Position numbers and translations under genes: made by a program
Shown: positions 1 through 5,529 of the stretch, one piece after another
How the letters are laid out: every line of letters starts with the position of its first letter
Position numbering within the stretch: position 1 is the stretch's first letter
Source: Desulfobacterales bacterium HSG17
GTDB lineage: Bacteria; Desulfobacterota; Desulfobacteria; Desulfobacterales; Desulfococcaceae
Assembly (NCBI GenBank): GCA_030377945.1
Contig: JAUCGD010000111.1
Span: forward strand, 1-9,786
Direction: 5' to 3'
Length of the DNA stretch: 9,786 nucleotides
Notes under the pieces: model-generated
What the model was told of the DNA's origin: nothing
The model's input: the letters and a program-made list of their open reading frames with translations, nothing else
The model's database searches: none

Positions 1-1
1 C

Positions 2-238
2 AAAATACTCGTCAGCCTGCTTTCGAAAATCAAAGCCAAAATCAATCTAATCCCCTTTAATCCACATGACCAAAGCGATTTTCAACCCCCTGATGCCAAA
101 ACCCTTGAACGATTTCAAACCATTCTTTTGGACAAGCGTTACACCACCATGGTCCGCTACAGTAAGGGACAGGATATCGGGGCAGCCTGTGGTCAGTTGG
201 CCGGAAAAGAACAGACCGAAGAACAGACCGAAGGATGA
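2..238 (+). CDS. rlmN: RlmN C-terminus (dual-specificity 23S rRNA/tRNA adenine-C2 methyltransferase), 5' part outside window
   Basis: This is the last 78 codons of a gene that begins left of the window. Seen: the frame reads KAKINLIPFNPH near residue 20 of the visible part, later TTMVRYSKGQDIGAACGQLAG, ending at a TGA. Known: the INLIPFNP block and the terminal R-x-S-(K/R)-G-x-D-I-x-A-A-C-G-Q-L are the C-terminal signature of RlmN, the radical-SAM enzyme that methylates A2503 of 23S rRNA and A37 of some tRNAs. The Cys of AACGQL is the conserved cysteine that forms the methyl-transfer intermediate, so the visible end looks functional. The radical-SAM CxxxCxxC motif would lie upstream, out of view. 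Odd: family members usually stop just after CGQL, whereas this one carries an extra acidic tail made by a 12-bp duplication (EQTE twice). The open frame covers part of a spurious frame starting at 66. Confidence 0.9.
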   Translation, partial: KILVSLLSKIKAKINLIPFNPHDQSDFQPPDAKTLERFQTILLDKRYTTMVRYSKGQDIGAACGQLAGKEQTEEQTEG

Positions 239-259
239 CTGGGATGACTGGGATGACTG
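209..259 (+). repeat. Two adjacent short tandem repeats spanning the rlmN stop codon
   Basis: A 12-bp unit, GAACAGACCGAA, occurs twice without error (209-220 and 221-232). It is followed at once by a 9-bp unit, GGATGACTG, three times without error (233-259). The 12-bp unit is four codons long, so copy-number change would add or remove EQTE without shifting frame. The first 9-bp unit holds the rlmN stop (TGA at 236-238), and later units lie after the gene. The arrays look like replication-slippage products. Confidence 0.85.
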
Positions 260-375
260 TTACGAAATAAATTTGCGATTTGCGGGTACATATAAACTTA
301 ACCGTGTGAAAAAAATATTTTTTTGTGTTATTCTTTTTTTTAATACAAACCTATTCACAAAAAAAGGTGGGTGCC
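260..375 (+). promoter_or_regulatory. AT-rich leader of the cNMP-domain gene with a 16-bp A/T palindrome
   Basis: This spacer separates rlmN from the next gene and is strongly AT-rich. It contains seven A, then TA, then seven T (309-324) as a perfect palindrome, and a second T-run at about 333-340. A TATAAA-like hexamer lies at 291-296, but I find no -35 box at proper spacing, so no promoter is firmly called. TGTGA (305-309) and TCACA (355-359) resemble CRP half-sites but are too far apart for one site. The region probably holds the promoter of the downstream gene and may also end rlmN transcription. Confidence 0.3.
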
Positions 376-873
376 ATGTTTGAAAGCAAATACCTCAAGG
401 ATAATATCGAAAATATCCAGCATATTATGTCTATTCCGGTCTTGAAGGATTTTGAGACTTCGAACCTGGGAAAGCTCCTCACCATCAGTAAAATTCGCCA
501 GTATGAAGACGGGGAAACCATCATTCAGGAAGGCGAACCGGCCCTCTGGCTCTATTTTTTAATATCCGGGCGTGTACAAATCCAAAAAAACAAAGAGGAA
601 GTCGCGATCCTACGGCGCAAAGGGGATGTTTTCGGTGAGATGGGTCTCATCCAAGGTCCCCAGACCACTGCCACGGCCATCGCTGTGGGAAAAACCACCC
701 TGCTCACCACTGAAGCCTCCCAAATCGATGAATTTGCCGGTGATGACCGTGTGGCATTCGGCTATATGTTATATCGAGTACTTTGCGAAGTCGTGACGGA
801 TCGTTTAAAGTCAACCACTGATGATCTTATCCGTACAAAAGAGGAACTCGCTGCTTGTAAAGCCACACCTTAA
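376..873 (+). CDS. Stand-alone cyclic-nucleotide-binding (CAP_ED) domain protein, no HTH
   Basis: A 165-residue protein, probably a cytoplasmic ligand-sensing or scaffold protein rather than a transcription factor. Seen: a CAP_ED beta-roll at about residues 20-125, with the EDGETIIQEGEP strand pair (44-55), the LISGRVQI turn (62-69), and the phosphate-binding cassette FGEMGL (86-91) through TTATA (97-101). A helical tail of about 40 residues follows, too short for a winged-helix domain. Start: ATG 376 has AAAAAGGTGG six bases upstream. The longer in-frame version from GTG 325 would begin in the T-rich leader without a ribosome site. Odd: the arginine that contacts the cyclic phosphate in CRP (R82 in the E. 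coli protein) aligns with Thr97, so ordinary cAMP binding is doubtful. It stands alone: rlmN lies upstream in the same direction with a 137-bp gap, and a prepilin remnant starts 56 bp downstream. Domain call sure; ligand and partner unknown. Confidence 0.85.
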   Translation: MFESKYLKDNIENIQHIMSIPVLKDFETSNLGKLLTISKIRQYEDGETIIQEGEPALWLYFLISGRVQIQKNKEEVAILRRKGDVFGEMGLIQGPQTTATAIAVGKTTLLTTEASQIDEFAGDDRVAFGYMLYRVLCEVVTDRLKSTTDDLIRTKEELAACKATP

Positions 874-921
874 GAACGATTTTATGCGTATGCTTGTCGT
901 TTAATCTATTCTTAAAAGGAG

Positions 922-942
922 TTTTCGCCATGCCGGCGAAAA
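922..942 (+). promoter_or_regulatory. Hairpin presenting the prepilin start codon in its loop
   Basis: TTTTCGCC (922-929) pairs perfectly with GGCGAAAA (935-942), leaving the five-base loop ATGCC, whose first three bases are the start codon at 930. The ribosome site AAGGAG (916-921) touches the 5' foot of the stem. Such a structure in mRNA could limit or tune initiation. No T-run follows, so it is not a terminator for the upstream gene. The pairing is seen directly; any regulatory role is inference. Confidence 0.45.
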
Positions 943-1136
943 AGGACTCAACTCATTCCCACCAAATGGGTTTCACCATTATGGAAGTCGTAATGGTGAT
1001 GGTTCTTCCGGTGAGCGGAGATCCCGCTTATTCAAATAGTTTCTCCAGGGCTTCAATTTCCAACCGTGGTGCTATATGCGCCATGGCATTCAGTTTACGG
1101 ATGCCATCTTTTGCAACCTCACCTAATATTTCATAG
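930..1136 (+). pseudogene. Truncated type IV prepilin / pseudopilin N-terminus fused to unrelated sequence
   Basis: Seen: AAGGAG (916-921), ATG at 930, then a basic leader of 14 residues (MPAKKDSTHSHQMG) and the mature start FTIMEVVMVMVL. Known: G at -1, F at +1 and E at +5 are the hallmark of type III signal peptides cut by prepilin peptidase (PilD), and a hydrophobic helix of about 20 residues should follow. Here it stops after about seven hydrophobic residues, at position 1007, and becomes LPVSGDPAYSNS. From there the frame only reads the complement of a gene fragment on the other strand and ends at TAG 1134-1136. The conserved glycine-rich continuation and the pilin C-terminal domain are absent anywhere downstream. 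The gene is therefore a 5' stub of a type IV pilin or type II secretion pseudopilin, cut by a rearrangement. It could still be translated, but a pilus subunit cannot result. Confidence 0.7.
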
Positions 1137-1204
1137 TCGAAAATTTGGGCCGCCGGATCATAAATACTGAATAATTGGAGCCTAACGTAAAATGGCGTGT
1201 CAAA
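1028..1204 (-). pseudogene. Start-less C-terminal gene fragment of unknown family
   Basis: On the minus strand a frame runs between two stops (TAA at 1205-1207 and TAA at 1028-1030). It reads FYVRLQLFSIYDPAAQ, then IFDYEILGEVAKDGIRKLN, then MAHIAPRLEIEALEKLFE. It looks like real coding sequence: mixed helical character, charged amphipathic ends, and a natural-looking C-terminus. It has no ATG, GTG or ribosome site near its beginning; the only Met codons are far inside. The upstream sequence in other frames does not continue it. I do not recognise the family. Its 3' end lies about 20 bp from the prepilin breakpoint, with a short hairpin (AGCGG/CCGCT, 1014-1028) between, so it probably arrived or was left over in the same rearrangement. 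It could be chance open frame, but its composition argues mildly against that. Confidence 0.4.
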
Positions 1205-1369
1205 TTAGTTATTCATTTGGCTGCATATATATTGAGTGCCTGAAGCACTTGTGACACAAAAGGACTTAAGACCAAGGCTATCATGTTAGACGGTCGTTGA
1301 GTTCTTTCTTAACGAAACACACCCAAGATATTGGAATTTTTACGGAACCTTAAAAAATTCGAGAGTGAT
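1205..1369. other. Gene-free spacer before the U32 gene
   Basis: I see no gene here on either strand. Present are a small hairpin, AGTGC/GCACT with a five-base loop (1235-1249), and a GTGTCA/TGACAC pair (1197-1202 and 1252-1257). The motifs GCCTAAC (1180-1186) and GTTAGAC (1285-1291) have the shape of integron attC core sites but lack convincing inner boxes. No clear -35/-10 pair was found for the gene at 1370. The stretch appears to be eroded DNA continuous with the remnants on its left. Confidence 0.45.
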
Positions 1370-3355
1370 ATGGATCAAAACATTCCTGAAATACTTGCAC
1401 CCGCCGGAAACCGGGCCTCCTTTATGGCTGCGCTGGCTGCCGGTGCAGATGCCATCTACTGCAGCCCAAAATCTTTTTCCGCCCGGATGGAGGCCCAAAA
1501 CTTCGAACTCGATGATTTATCCTGCTTAACAACCCTGGCTCATGGAAAAAATAAAAAAGTCTATATTGCCCTTAATAGTCTGATCAAACCCGGCGAATTA
1601 AAATCAGTGACCGATCTTTGTAACACCCTCTCCTCTGATGTGAATCCGGACGGATTCATCGTTCAAGACCCGGGCTTATTAGAGATTTTATCCGTTGTGG
1701 GCTATACAGGGGAAATACACCTATCAACCCTTGCCAACGTAAGCTTTGGCAAAGCTTTGAGCCTTTTTAAGAACGACCCTAGAATTTGTCGGGTAGTGGT
1801 CCCGCGAGAATTGTCCATTGATGAGATAAAAGCTATGGCCGATCATTGTCCACCCCATGTTAATCTTGAAGTTTTTGTTCATGGCGCCCTTTGTTTTGGT
1901 GTTTCCGGCAGGTGTTATTGGAGCAGTTTTTTAGGTGGAAAAAGCGGTTTGCGGGGCCGCTGCGTACAACCCTGCCGACGTGTGTATCAATATGAAAAGG
2001 ACAAAGGCAGTTATTTTTCCTGTGCTGACCTGAGCTTGGATGTGCTGGTCAAACCGCTTTTATCCATCCCGCAAATCGCGGCATGGAAAATTGAAGGCCG
2101 TCGCAAGAGCCCTCATTATGTCTATTATGTGGTTAGTGCTTACCGCATCCTGCGGGATCTTTCAGATGCCCCGGAGGATCAGCGGAGTAAACTCAAAAAA
2201 GATGCACTATCACTTCTGGAATCCGCTCTTTCCCGCCCCACATCTCATTACCGATTTCTTCCCCAAAGACCGTATACACCTACGAGTAAAGGCCTGCAGC
2301 AGGGTTCCGGTCAATTGATAGGGGTCACTAAAGGAGGTTTCCCCAAGCTGTATATCAACCCTAACCAACCATTATTTGCAGAGGACCTGATCCGCATCGG
2401 CACGGAAGACAGCGGATTTCATCAAACCATCAAATTGAGAAAAGCAGTGCCGAAACGTGGTAATTTTCATCTAAAGCTCGATAAACGACCATTTGAAAGC
2501 AGGCTTCCCGTCTATCTCATTGACCGCCGTGAACCAGCCCTGGCCCGAATGATCGCGGAGCTATCAGATCAGACGCCTAAAAACCAACCCTTGAAATGGC
2601 GCCCTTATCGCAAACCGATTTTACCACCGTTTCAAAAACAATCTGCAAAGCAGTCATCTCAAGAAATGGTTTATCGTCAACTACCTGCAAAAACACGTAA
2701 AGGAAAATACAGCGTCTGGTTATCACTTAACCCTAAAGAAAAGATGCTCTCAAGGGCCCCCGCCCAATGCCGCATCTGGTTACCGCCCGTCATCTGGCCG
2801 GACCAGGAAAACGGATTTTATGATCAGATTCAATCCCTTTTGAATGGGGGCGTACGTTCTTTTGTTTTAAATGCCCTATGGCAAATAACTCTTTTCAATC
2901 CGGATCAGCTCCAAAAACTGGAATTATGGGCCGGCCCTTTTTGTAATATTTCCAACCCCGCCGCCATAGTCTATGCCCGTAAGATAGGCTTTTCCGGTGT
3001 AATTGTTTCCCCTGAGCTTTCGGAAAAAGATTATCGCGCTCTGGCCAGCGAGAGCCCTTTGCCCCTTGGAATCGTTTTATCCGGATTTTGGCCCATTTGT
3101 ATTTCACGCATCCAACCGGAAGACATAGCACCTGAAAAACCGATCATCAGCCCTAAAAAAGAAGAAACCTGGTCACGAAGCTTTGATGAAACCCTCTACA
3201 TTTACCCCAATTGGCGCCTGGATCTATCGACCCATCGAAAAACACTTTCAGCTATGGGTTTTAAATTCTTTTTTCAATTTGCAGATGCCATCCCCAAAAA
3301 CGTTACCATGAAAGAGCGACCCGGCTATTGGAATTTCACCATCGGATTACGTTAA
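1370..3355 (+). CDS. U32 family Fe-S protein, RlhA-like (probable 23S rRNA C2501 hydroxylase or relative)
   Basis: A 661-residue cytoplasmic protein of the peptidase U32 superfamily, whose studied members (UbiU/UbiV, TrhP, RlhA) are [4Fe-4S] proteins acting in prephenate-dependent or oxygen-independent hydroxylation rather than proteolysis. Seen: PEILAPAGN (residues 6-14) and AALAAGADAIYC open a TIM-barrel; HGALC (171-175), C182, the RGRCVQPCR block with C198 and C202, and C218 supply the cluster cysteines; KIEGRRKSPHYV closes the U32 core near 245. About 400 more residues follow, as in RlhA (about 650 residues, with DUF3656-type regions), while TrhP is much shorter. Start: ATG 1370 is preceded by GAGAG; an in-frame TTG at 1331 adds 13 residues but has no ribosome site. 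RlhA makes ho5C2501 in 23S rRNA, two bases from the RlmN target A2503. The exact substrate is inference; a distant U32 paralogue is possible. Confidence 0.8.
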   Translation: MDQNIPEILAPAGNRASFMAALAAGADAIYCSPKSFSARMEAQNFELDDLSCLTTLAHGKNKKVYIALNSLIKPGELKSVTDLCNTLSSDVNPDGFIVQDPGLLEILSVVGYTGEIHLSTLANVSFGKALSLFKNDPRICRVVVPRELSIDEIKAMADHCPPHVNLEVFVHGALCFGVSGRCYWSSFLGGKSGLRGRCVQPCRRVYQYEKDKGSYFSCADLSLDVLVKPLLSIPQIAAWKIEGRRKSPHYVYYVVSAYRILRDLSDAPEDQRSKLKKDALSLLESALSRPTSHYRFLPQRPYTPTSKGLQQGSGQLIGVTKGGFPKLYINPNQPLFAEDLIRIGTEDSGFHQTIKLRKAVPKRGNFHLKLDKRPFESRLPVYLIDRREPALARMIAELSDQTPKNQPLKWRPYRKPILPPFQKQSAKQSSQEMVYRQLPAKTRKGKYSVWLSLNPKEKMLSRAPAQCRIWLPPVIWPDQENGFYDQIQSLLNGGVRSFVLNALWQITLFNPDQLQKLELWAGPFCNISNPAAIVYARKIGFSGVIVSPELSEKDYRALASESPLPLGIVLSGFWPICISRIQPEDIAPEKPIISPKKEETWSRSFDETLYIYPNWRLDLSTHRKTLSAMGFKFFFQFADAIPKNVTMKERPGYWNFTIGLR

Positions 3356-3393
3356 AGTAAAGGTTTGATGAATTCAGTCGATAATAGATTTAT

Positions 3394-3426
3394 GGATGAA
3401 ATTGAATTCCTTCTTCAATTTCATCC
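3394..3426 (+). repeat. Perfect 13-bp inverted repeat between the U32 and calcium-binding genes
   Basis: GGATGAAATTGAA (3394-3406) is matched exactly by its complement TTCAATTTCATCC (3414-3426) around a seven-base loop. It lies 38 bases after the U32 stop and 24 bases before the GGGGAGG ribosome site of the next gene. No T-run follows on either strand, so it is not a classic intrinsic terminator. It may serve as a processing or stability hairpin, or as a weak attenuator, in a shared transcript. Confidence 0.6.
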
Positions 3427-3464
3427 CGTTCTAACTTTCACCTGGTGCTTGGGGAGGCATCCAA

Positions 3465-4541
3465 ATGAAAATCGATCGCGCGACCGTTCAACTATCAGCC
3501 CAACATCATTACAGTTATTCAGAAGCAACTTCCAAGGAACTCGAAATTTGGGGGGATGAGCAAAAATCCAGAGCACGCCTGTCAGAGCAGACCAACCTAC
3601 GGACAAATAATATTGACACCGTGACCATCCATTCCGAACCAGAAGCCGTAACGTCAAGAGCAACCAGCAAGAATGAAAAAATAAATTCAACGGCCTCGGC
3701 AAAGGGAATTTCCGAAGAAATCTCTGACCCGAAGTTGAATGTTTTAAAACAAATATTAGAAAGCCTTACCGGAAGAAAAATTCATCTTTTCAGACCAAAT
3801 GAAGGCCAAGCTGCCGAACCCACACCGGAAAACAACCAAAAGGCCGCCCCGCCGACTGAAACTCCGATTGATGATTGGGGATTTGTTTACCGTGAGGTTC
3901 ACACGGTAGATGAATCTGAAACAACCCGATTTCACGCATCCGGCACCATTGTCACCCAAGATGGCCGGGAAATCGATATTTCATTAGATCTTGAAATGGC
4001 CCGAGAATTTCACGAAAAATTGCAAATAGAGGTTCGGGCGGGCAGTGCTGAAAAGGTTGATCCCCTGATTATTAATCTAAGCAATGGGGCCGCGTCCGTT
4101 TCTGCGAATAAATTCGAATTTGATATGAACATGGATGGTGAAAAAGAAGAAATCGCCGGTATAGGGCCTGGCAGTGCTTTTCTGGTATGGGACAAAAATA
4201 GCGACGGTCGGATCAATGACGGCAGTGAACTCTTCGGCCCGGCCTCGGATAATGGGTTTGGAGAACTTGCGGCCTTGGATGAAGATCAAAATGGTTTTAT
4301 CGATGAAAATGACACCGCGTTCCAACATATCGGCATTTGGCAACCCGGGAACAATGATTCAGGTCCCGTCAAAAGCCTTCAAACCGTTGGAATCGGTGCC
4401 ATCATGGTCAATGGCACCGAAACAGCATTTGAAATCAAACAAAAAATTGATACACCCCTTGCTCAAATTCGTGAAACCGGAATATTTTTATTTGAAAACG
4501 GCAGAGCAGGTACCATTCAAGAGCTTGATTTTTATATTTGA
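3465..4541 (+). CDS. EF-hand-like calcium-binding protein, no signal peptide
   Basis: A 358-residue acidic protein. Seen: a polar N-terminal part opening MKIDRATVQLSAQHHYS; a Pro/Glu/Asn-rich linker at about 112-135; a beta-rich region at 138-215; then three calcium-loop motifs: FDMNMDGE (219-226), WDKNSDGRINDGSE (242-255, Asp at 243, 247 and 252, Asn245, Glu255) and LDEDQNGFIDENDTAF (271-286). The tail is beta-rich. Known: D-x-[DN]-x-D-G loops of this type bind calcium in secreted RTX-like and VCBS-associated proteins, and the LFG...GF.ELAALD.D.NG.ID arrangement recurs in many proteobacterial calcium-binding proteins. Start: ATG 3465 with GGGGAGG seven bases before. No hydrophobic signal or membrane segment is visible, so export, if any, would need a leaderless route; otherwise it is a cytoplasmic calcium buffer or sensor. 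It follows the U32 gene by 109 bp and is flanked by inverted repeats on both sides. Function unknown. Confidence 0.8.
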   Translation: MKIDRATVQLSAQHHYSYSEATSKELEIWGDEQKSRARLSEQTNLRTNNIDTVTIHSEPEAVTSRATSKNEKINSTASAKGISEEISDPKLNVLKQILESLTGRKIHLFRPNEGQAAEPTPENNQKAAPPTETPIDDWGFVYREVHTVDESETTRFHASGTIVTQDGREIDISLDLEMAREFHEKLQIEVRAGSAEKVDPLIINLSNGAASVSANKFEFDMNMDGEKEEIAGIGPGSAFLVWDKNSDGRINDGSELFGPASDNGFGELAALDEDQNGFIDENDTAFQHIGIWQPGNNDSGPVKSLQTVGIGAIMVNGTETAFEIKQKIDTPLAQIRETGIFLFENGRAGTIQELDFYI

Positions 4542-4564
4542 TAATGCTTAAAAAAACACTTACT

Positions 4565-4602
4565 TTTTTACGAGTTCATCAACCTTGGTGAACTCGTAAA
4601 AA
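4565..4602. repeat. Perfect 14-bp inverted repeat after the calcium-binding gene
   Basis: TTTTTACGAGTTCA (4565-4578) is matched exactly by TGAACTCGTAAAAA (4589-4602) around a ten-base loop that can close by three further pairs. It sits 23 bases past the stop of the plus-strand gene, between two convergent genes. The T-run is on the 5' arm and the A-run on the 3' arm on both strands, the reverse of the usual bidirectional terminator. It probably forms a strong RNA hairpin at the 3' end of the upstream transcript, protecting the end or ending it by a route that needs no U-tract. Confidence 0.6.
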
Positions 4603-4619
4603 TTCGGTCTTATAAGACC
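4598..4619 (-). terminator. Weak candidate intrinsic terminator for the ACT/coiled-coil operon
   Basis: Read on the minus strand, GGTCT-TATA-AGACC (4606-4619) forms a five-pair stem with a four-base loop, followed by GAATTTTTA. The whole 14-mer is also a perfect DNA palindrome. The hairpin is short but is followed by a T-run in the correct direction, about 50 bases after the stop of the minus-strand gene ending at 4671. The larger adjoining inverted repeat may contribute. Confidence 0.35.
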
Positions 4620-4657
4620 AAATATAAACCACTAATCTATCAAAAAACGCTTATAAG
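4609..4657. repeat. Two copies of the palindrome CTTATAAG, 41 bp apart
   Basis: The eight-base palindrome CTTATAAG occurs at 4609-4616, inside the larger GGTCTTATAAGACC, and again at 4650-4657. Centre-to-centre spacing is 41 bp, close to four helical turns. Both lie in the gap between convergent genes, where an operator is not expected. They could be protein-binding sites or simply AT-rich coincidence. Confidence 0.35.
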
Positions 4658-4670
4658 ATTTCATAAATAA

Positions 4671-4967
4671 TCAATCCCCTTTTTTTATCTTGGCAAGAGC
4701 GCTTTCTAAAGCAGAACGAAGATTTTCACCAGCGTTTTCCACATGAACTTGAAGATCAACCCAGGCTTCATCCCCTGTTCTTTTTAACTCCTGCAATTTA
4801 TTCACGACCATTTCCCGTCTTTGCATTAAGTCCTTGATAATATCTTCTAAACGCGCCCGAAGGTCATCACCGGCCTCTGCGGCCTTTTTTTTGAGCTCAT
4901 CAATTTCGATCCCATAATTTTTTAATTGCGCTTCCATTTTTTCGATAAACTCTTGTTTCAAAGCCAT
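4671..4967 (-). CDS. Small coiled-coil protein
   Basis: A 98-residue, highly charged, almost wholly helical protein. Seen: continuous heptad-like spacing of Leu, Ile, Val and Met from about residue 5 to 95 (for example EIDELKKKAAEAGDDLRARL), no Pro after the start, no Cys, no signal peptide and no membrane helix. Start: ATG at 4967 preceded by AAAGGGGAG at good spacing. It begins 19 bp after the stop of the tandem-ACT gene and shares its promoter, so the two are very likely co-transcribed. The composition resembles phasin-like or apolipoprotein-like coiled coils, but there is no motif that fixes a function. It may oligomerise or act as a partner for the ACT protein; this is inference. Confidence 0.8.
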   Translation of the reverse strand: MALKQEFIEKMEAQLKNYGIEIDELKKKAAEAGDDLRARLEDIIKDLMQRREMVVNKLQELKRTGDEAWVDLQVHVENAGENLRSALESALAKIKKGD

Positions 4968-4986
4968 CTTTCTCCCCTTTTTTTAT

Positions 4987-5475
4987 TTAATCATCTTCCA
5001 TCAGCAATTTTGCTGCAAGCTTTACGTCTTCCGGGCAAAAAACAAATAAGCATTTCTCATCCGGTGAAGAAACCGATCCATAAACATAATTGATATTAAT
5101 TTTATTTTGACCGAAGCGGTCGGCCATTTCAAACAAAGAGCCGGGCCGATTGGGCAATTTGAGGGCAATCACTTCTGTGACGTCAAACACGTAATCATTG
5201 TTTTCCAGGATCTCCACTGCCGTATCAAATGGATCAGTGAGAAAACGAACCAAGGCGAAATCCGCCGAATCCTTTGTCATGGATTGATAGCTGGCTACTG
5301 ATGCAATGCGTTTAAGAGATTTTCCCCGGGCCCGAAATATCTCTTTCACATAATCTGACGCATCCTGAATGGTCAGTGCATCAATATTGATACCGGCACC
5401 GGACATTCTTTGCGCCAAAACCGCCAGTTCACCCGGTGCGTTCCTCAAAAAAAGAGAAATTTCCTTTCGGATCAT
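4987..5475 (-). CDS. Tandem ACT-domain amino-acid-sensing protein
   Basis: A 162-residue cytoplasmic protein made of two ACT domains. Seen: ACT 1 from residue 4, with the turn NAPGEL (12-17) and AGINIDALTI (27-36); ACT 2 from about 102, with NRPGSL (109-114) and KININYVYGS (125-134). Known: the conserved Gly of the N-x-P-G-x-L turn and the following I-N-I strand form the usual small-ligand (often amino acid) pocket between ACT domains. Free-standing tandem ACT proteins of about 140 residues are common in anaerobes and are thought to sense amino acids. Start: ATG 5475 has GGTGGGGAAG just upstream; the longer in-frame ATG at 5508 has none. Odd: a Lys/Arg/Ser-rich stretch (about 43-70) lengthens ACT 1. 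It is first gene of an operon with the coiled-coil gene, driven by the promoter at 5530-5557, and is divergent from htpG. Confidence 0.85.
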   Translation of the reverse strand: MIRKEISLFLRNAPGELAVLAQRMSGAGINIDALTIQDASDYVKEIFRARGKSLKRIASVASYQSMTKDSADFALVRFLTDPFDTAVEILENNDYVFDVTEVIALKLPNRPGSLFEMADRFGQNKININYVYGSVSSPDEKCLFVFCPEDVKLAAKLLMEDD

Positions 5476-5529
5476 GAATCTTCCCCACCTTCGGTTGATG
5501 GATAACATATTGGGAATAATAAAAATTGG

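Noticed and set aside
305..359. TGTGA and TCACA as a CRP-type operator before the cNMP-domain gene
   Set aside because: The half-sites are 45 bases apart rather than six, so they do not form one site.
66..383. A 105-codon plus-strand frame over the rlmN tail and leader
   Set aside because: It is another frame of the rlmN end, which carries the family signature, and its second half runs through the repeats and the AT-rich leader.
1002..1306. GTTCTT at 1002-1007 and 1301-1306 as a target-site duplication around an insertion in the prepilin
   Set aside because: The sequence after the right copy does not resume the prepilin (it reads to a stop within two codons), and a 6-mer match is weak.
3365..3559. 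Small plus-strand frame between the U32 and calcium-binding genes
   Set aside because: It has no ribosome site, spans the inverted repeat and overlaps the better-supported gene start at 3465 in another frame.
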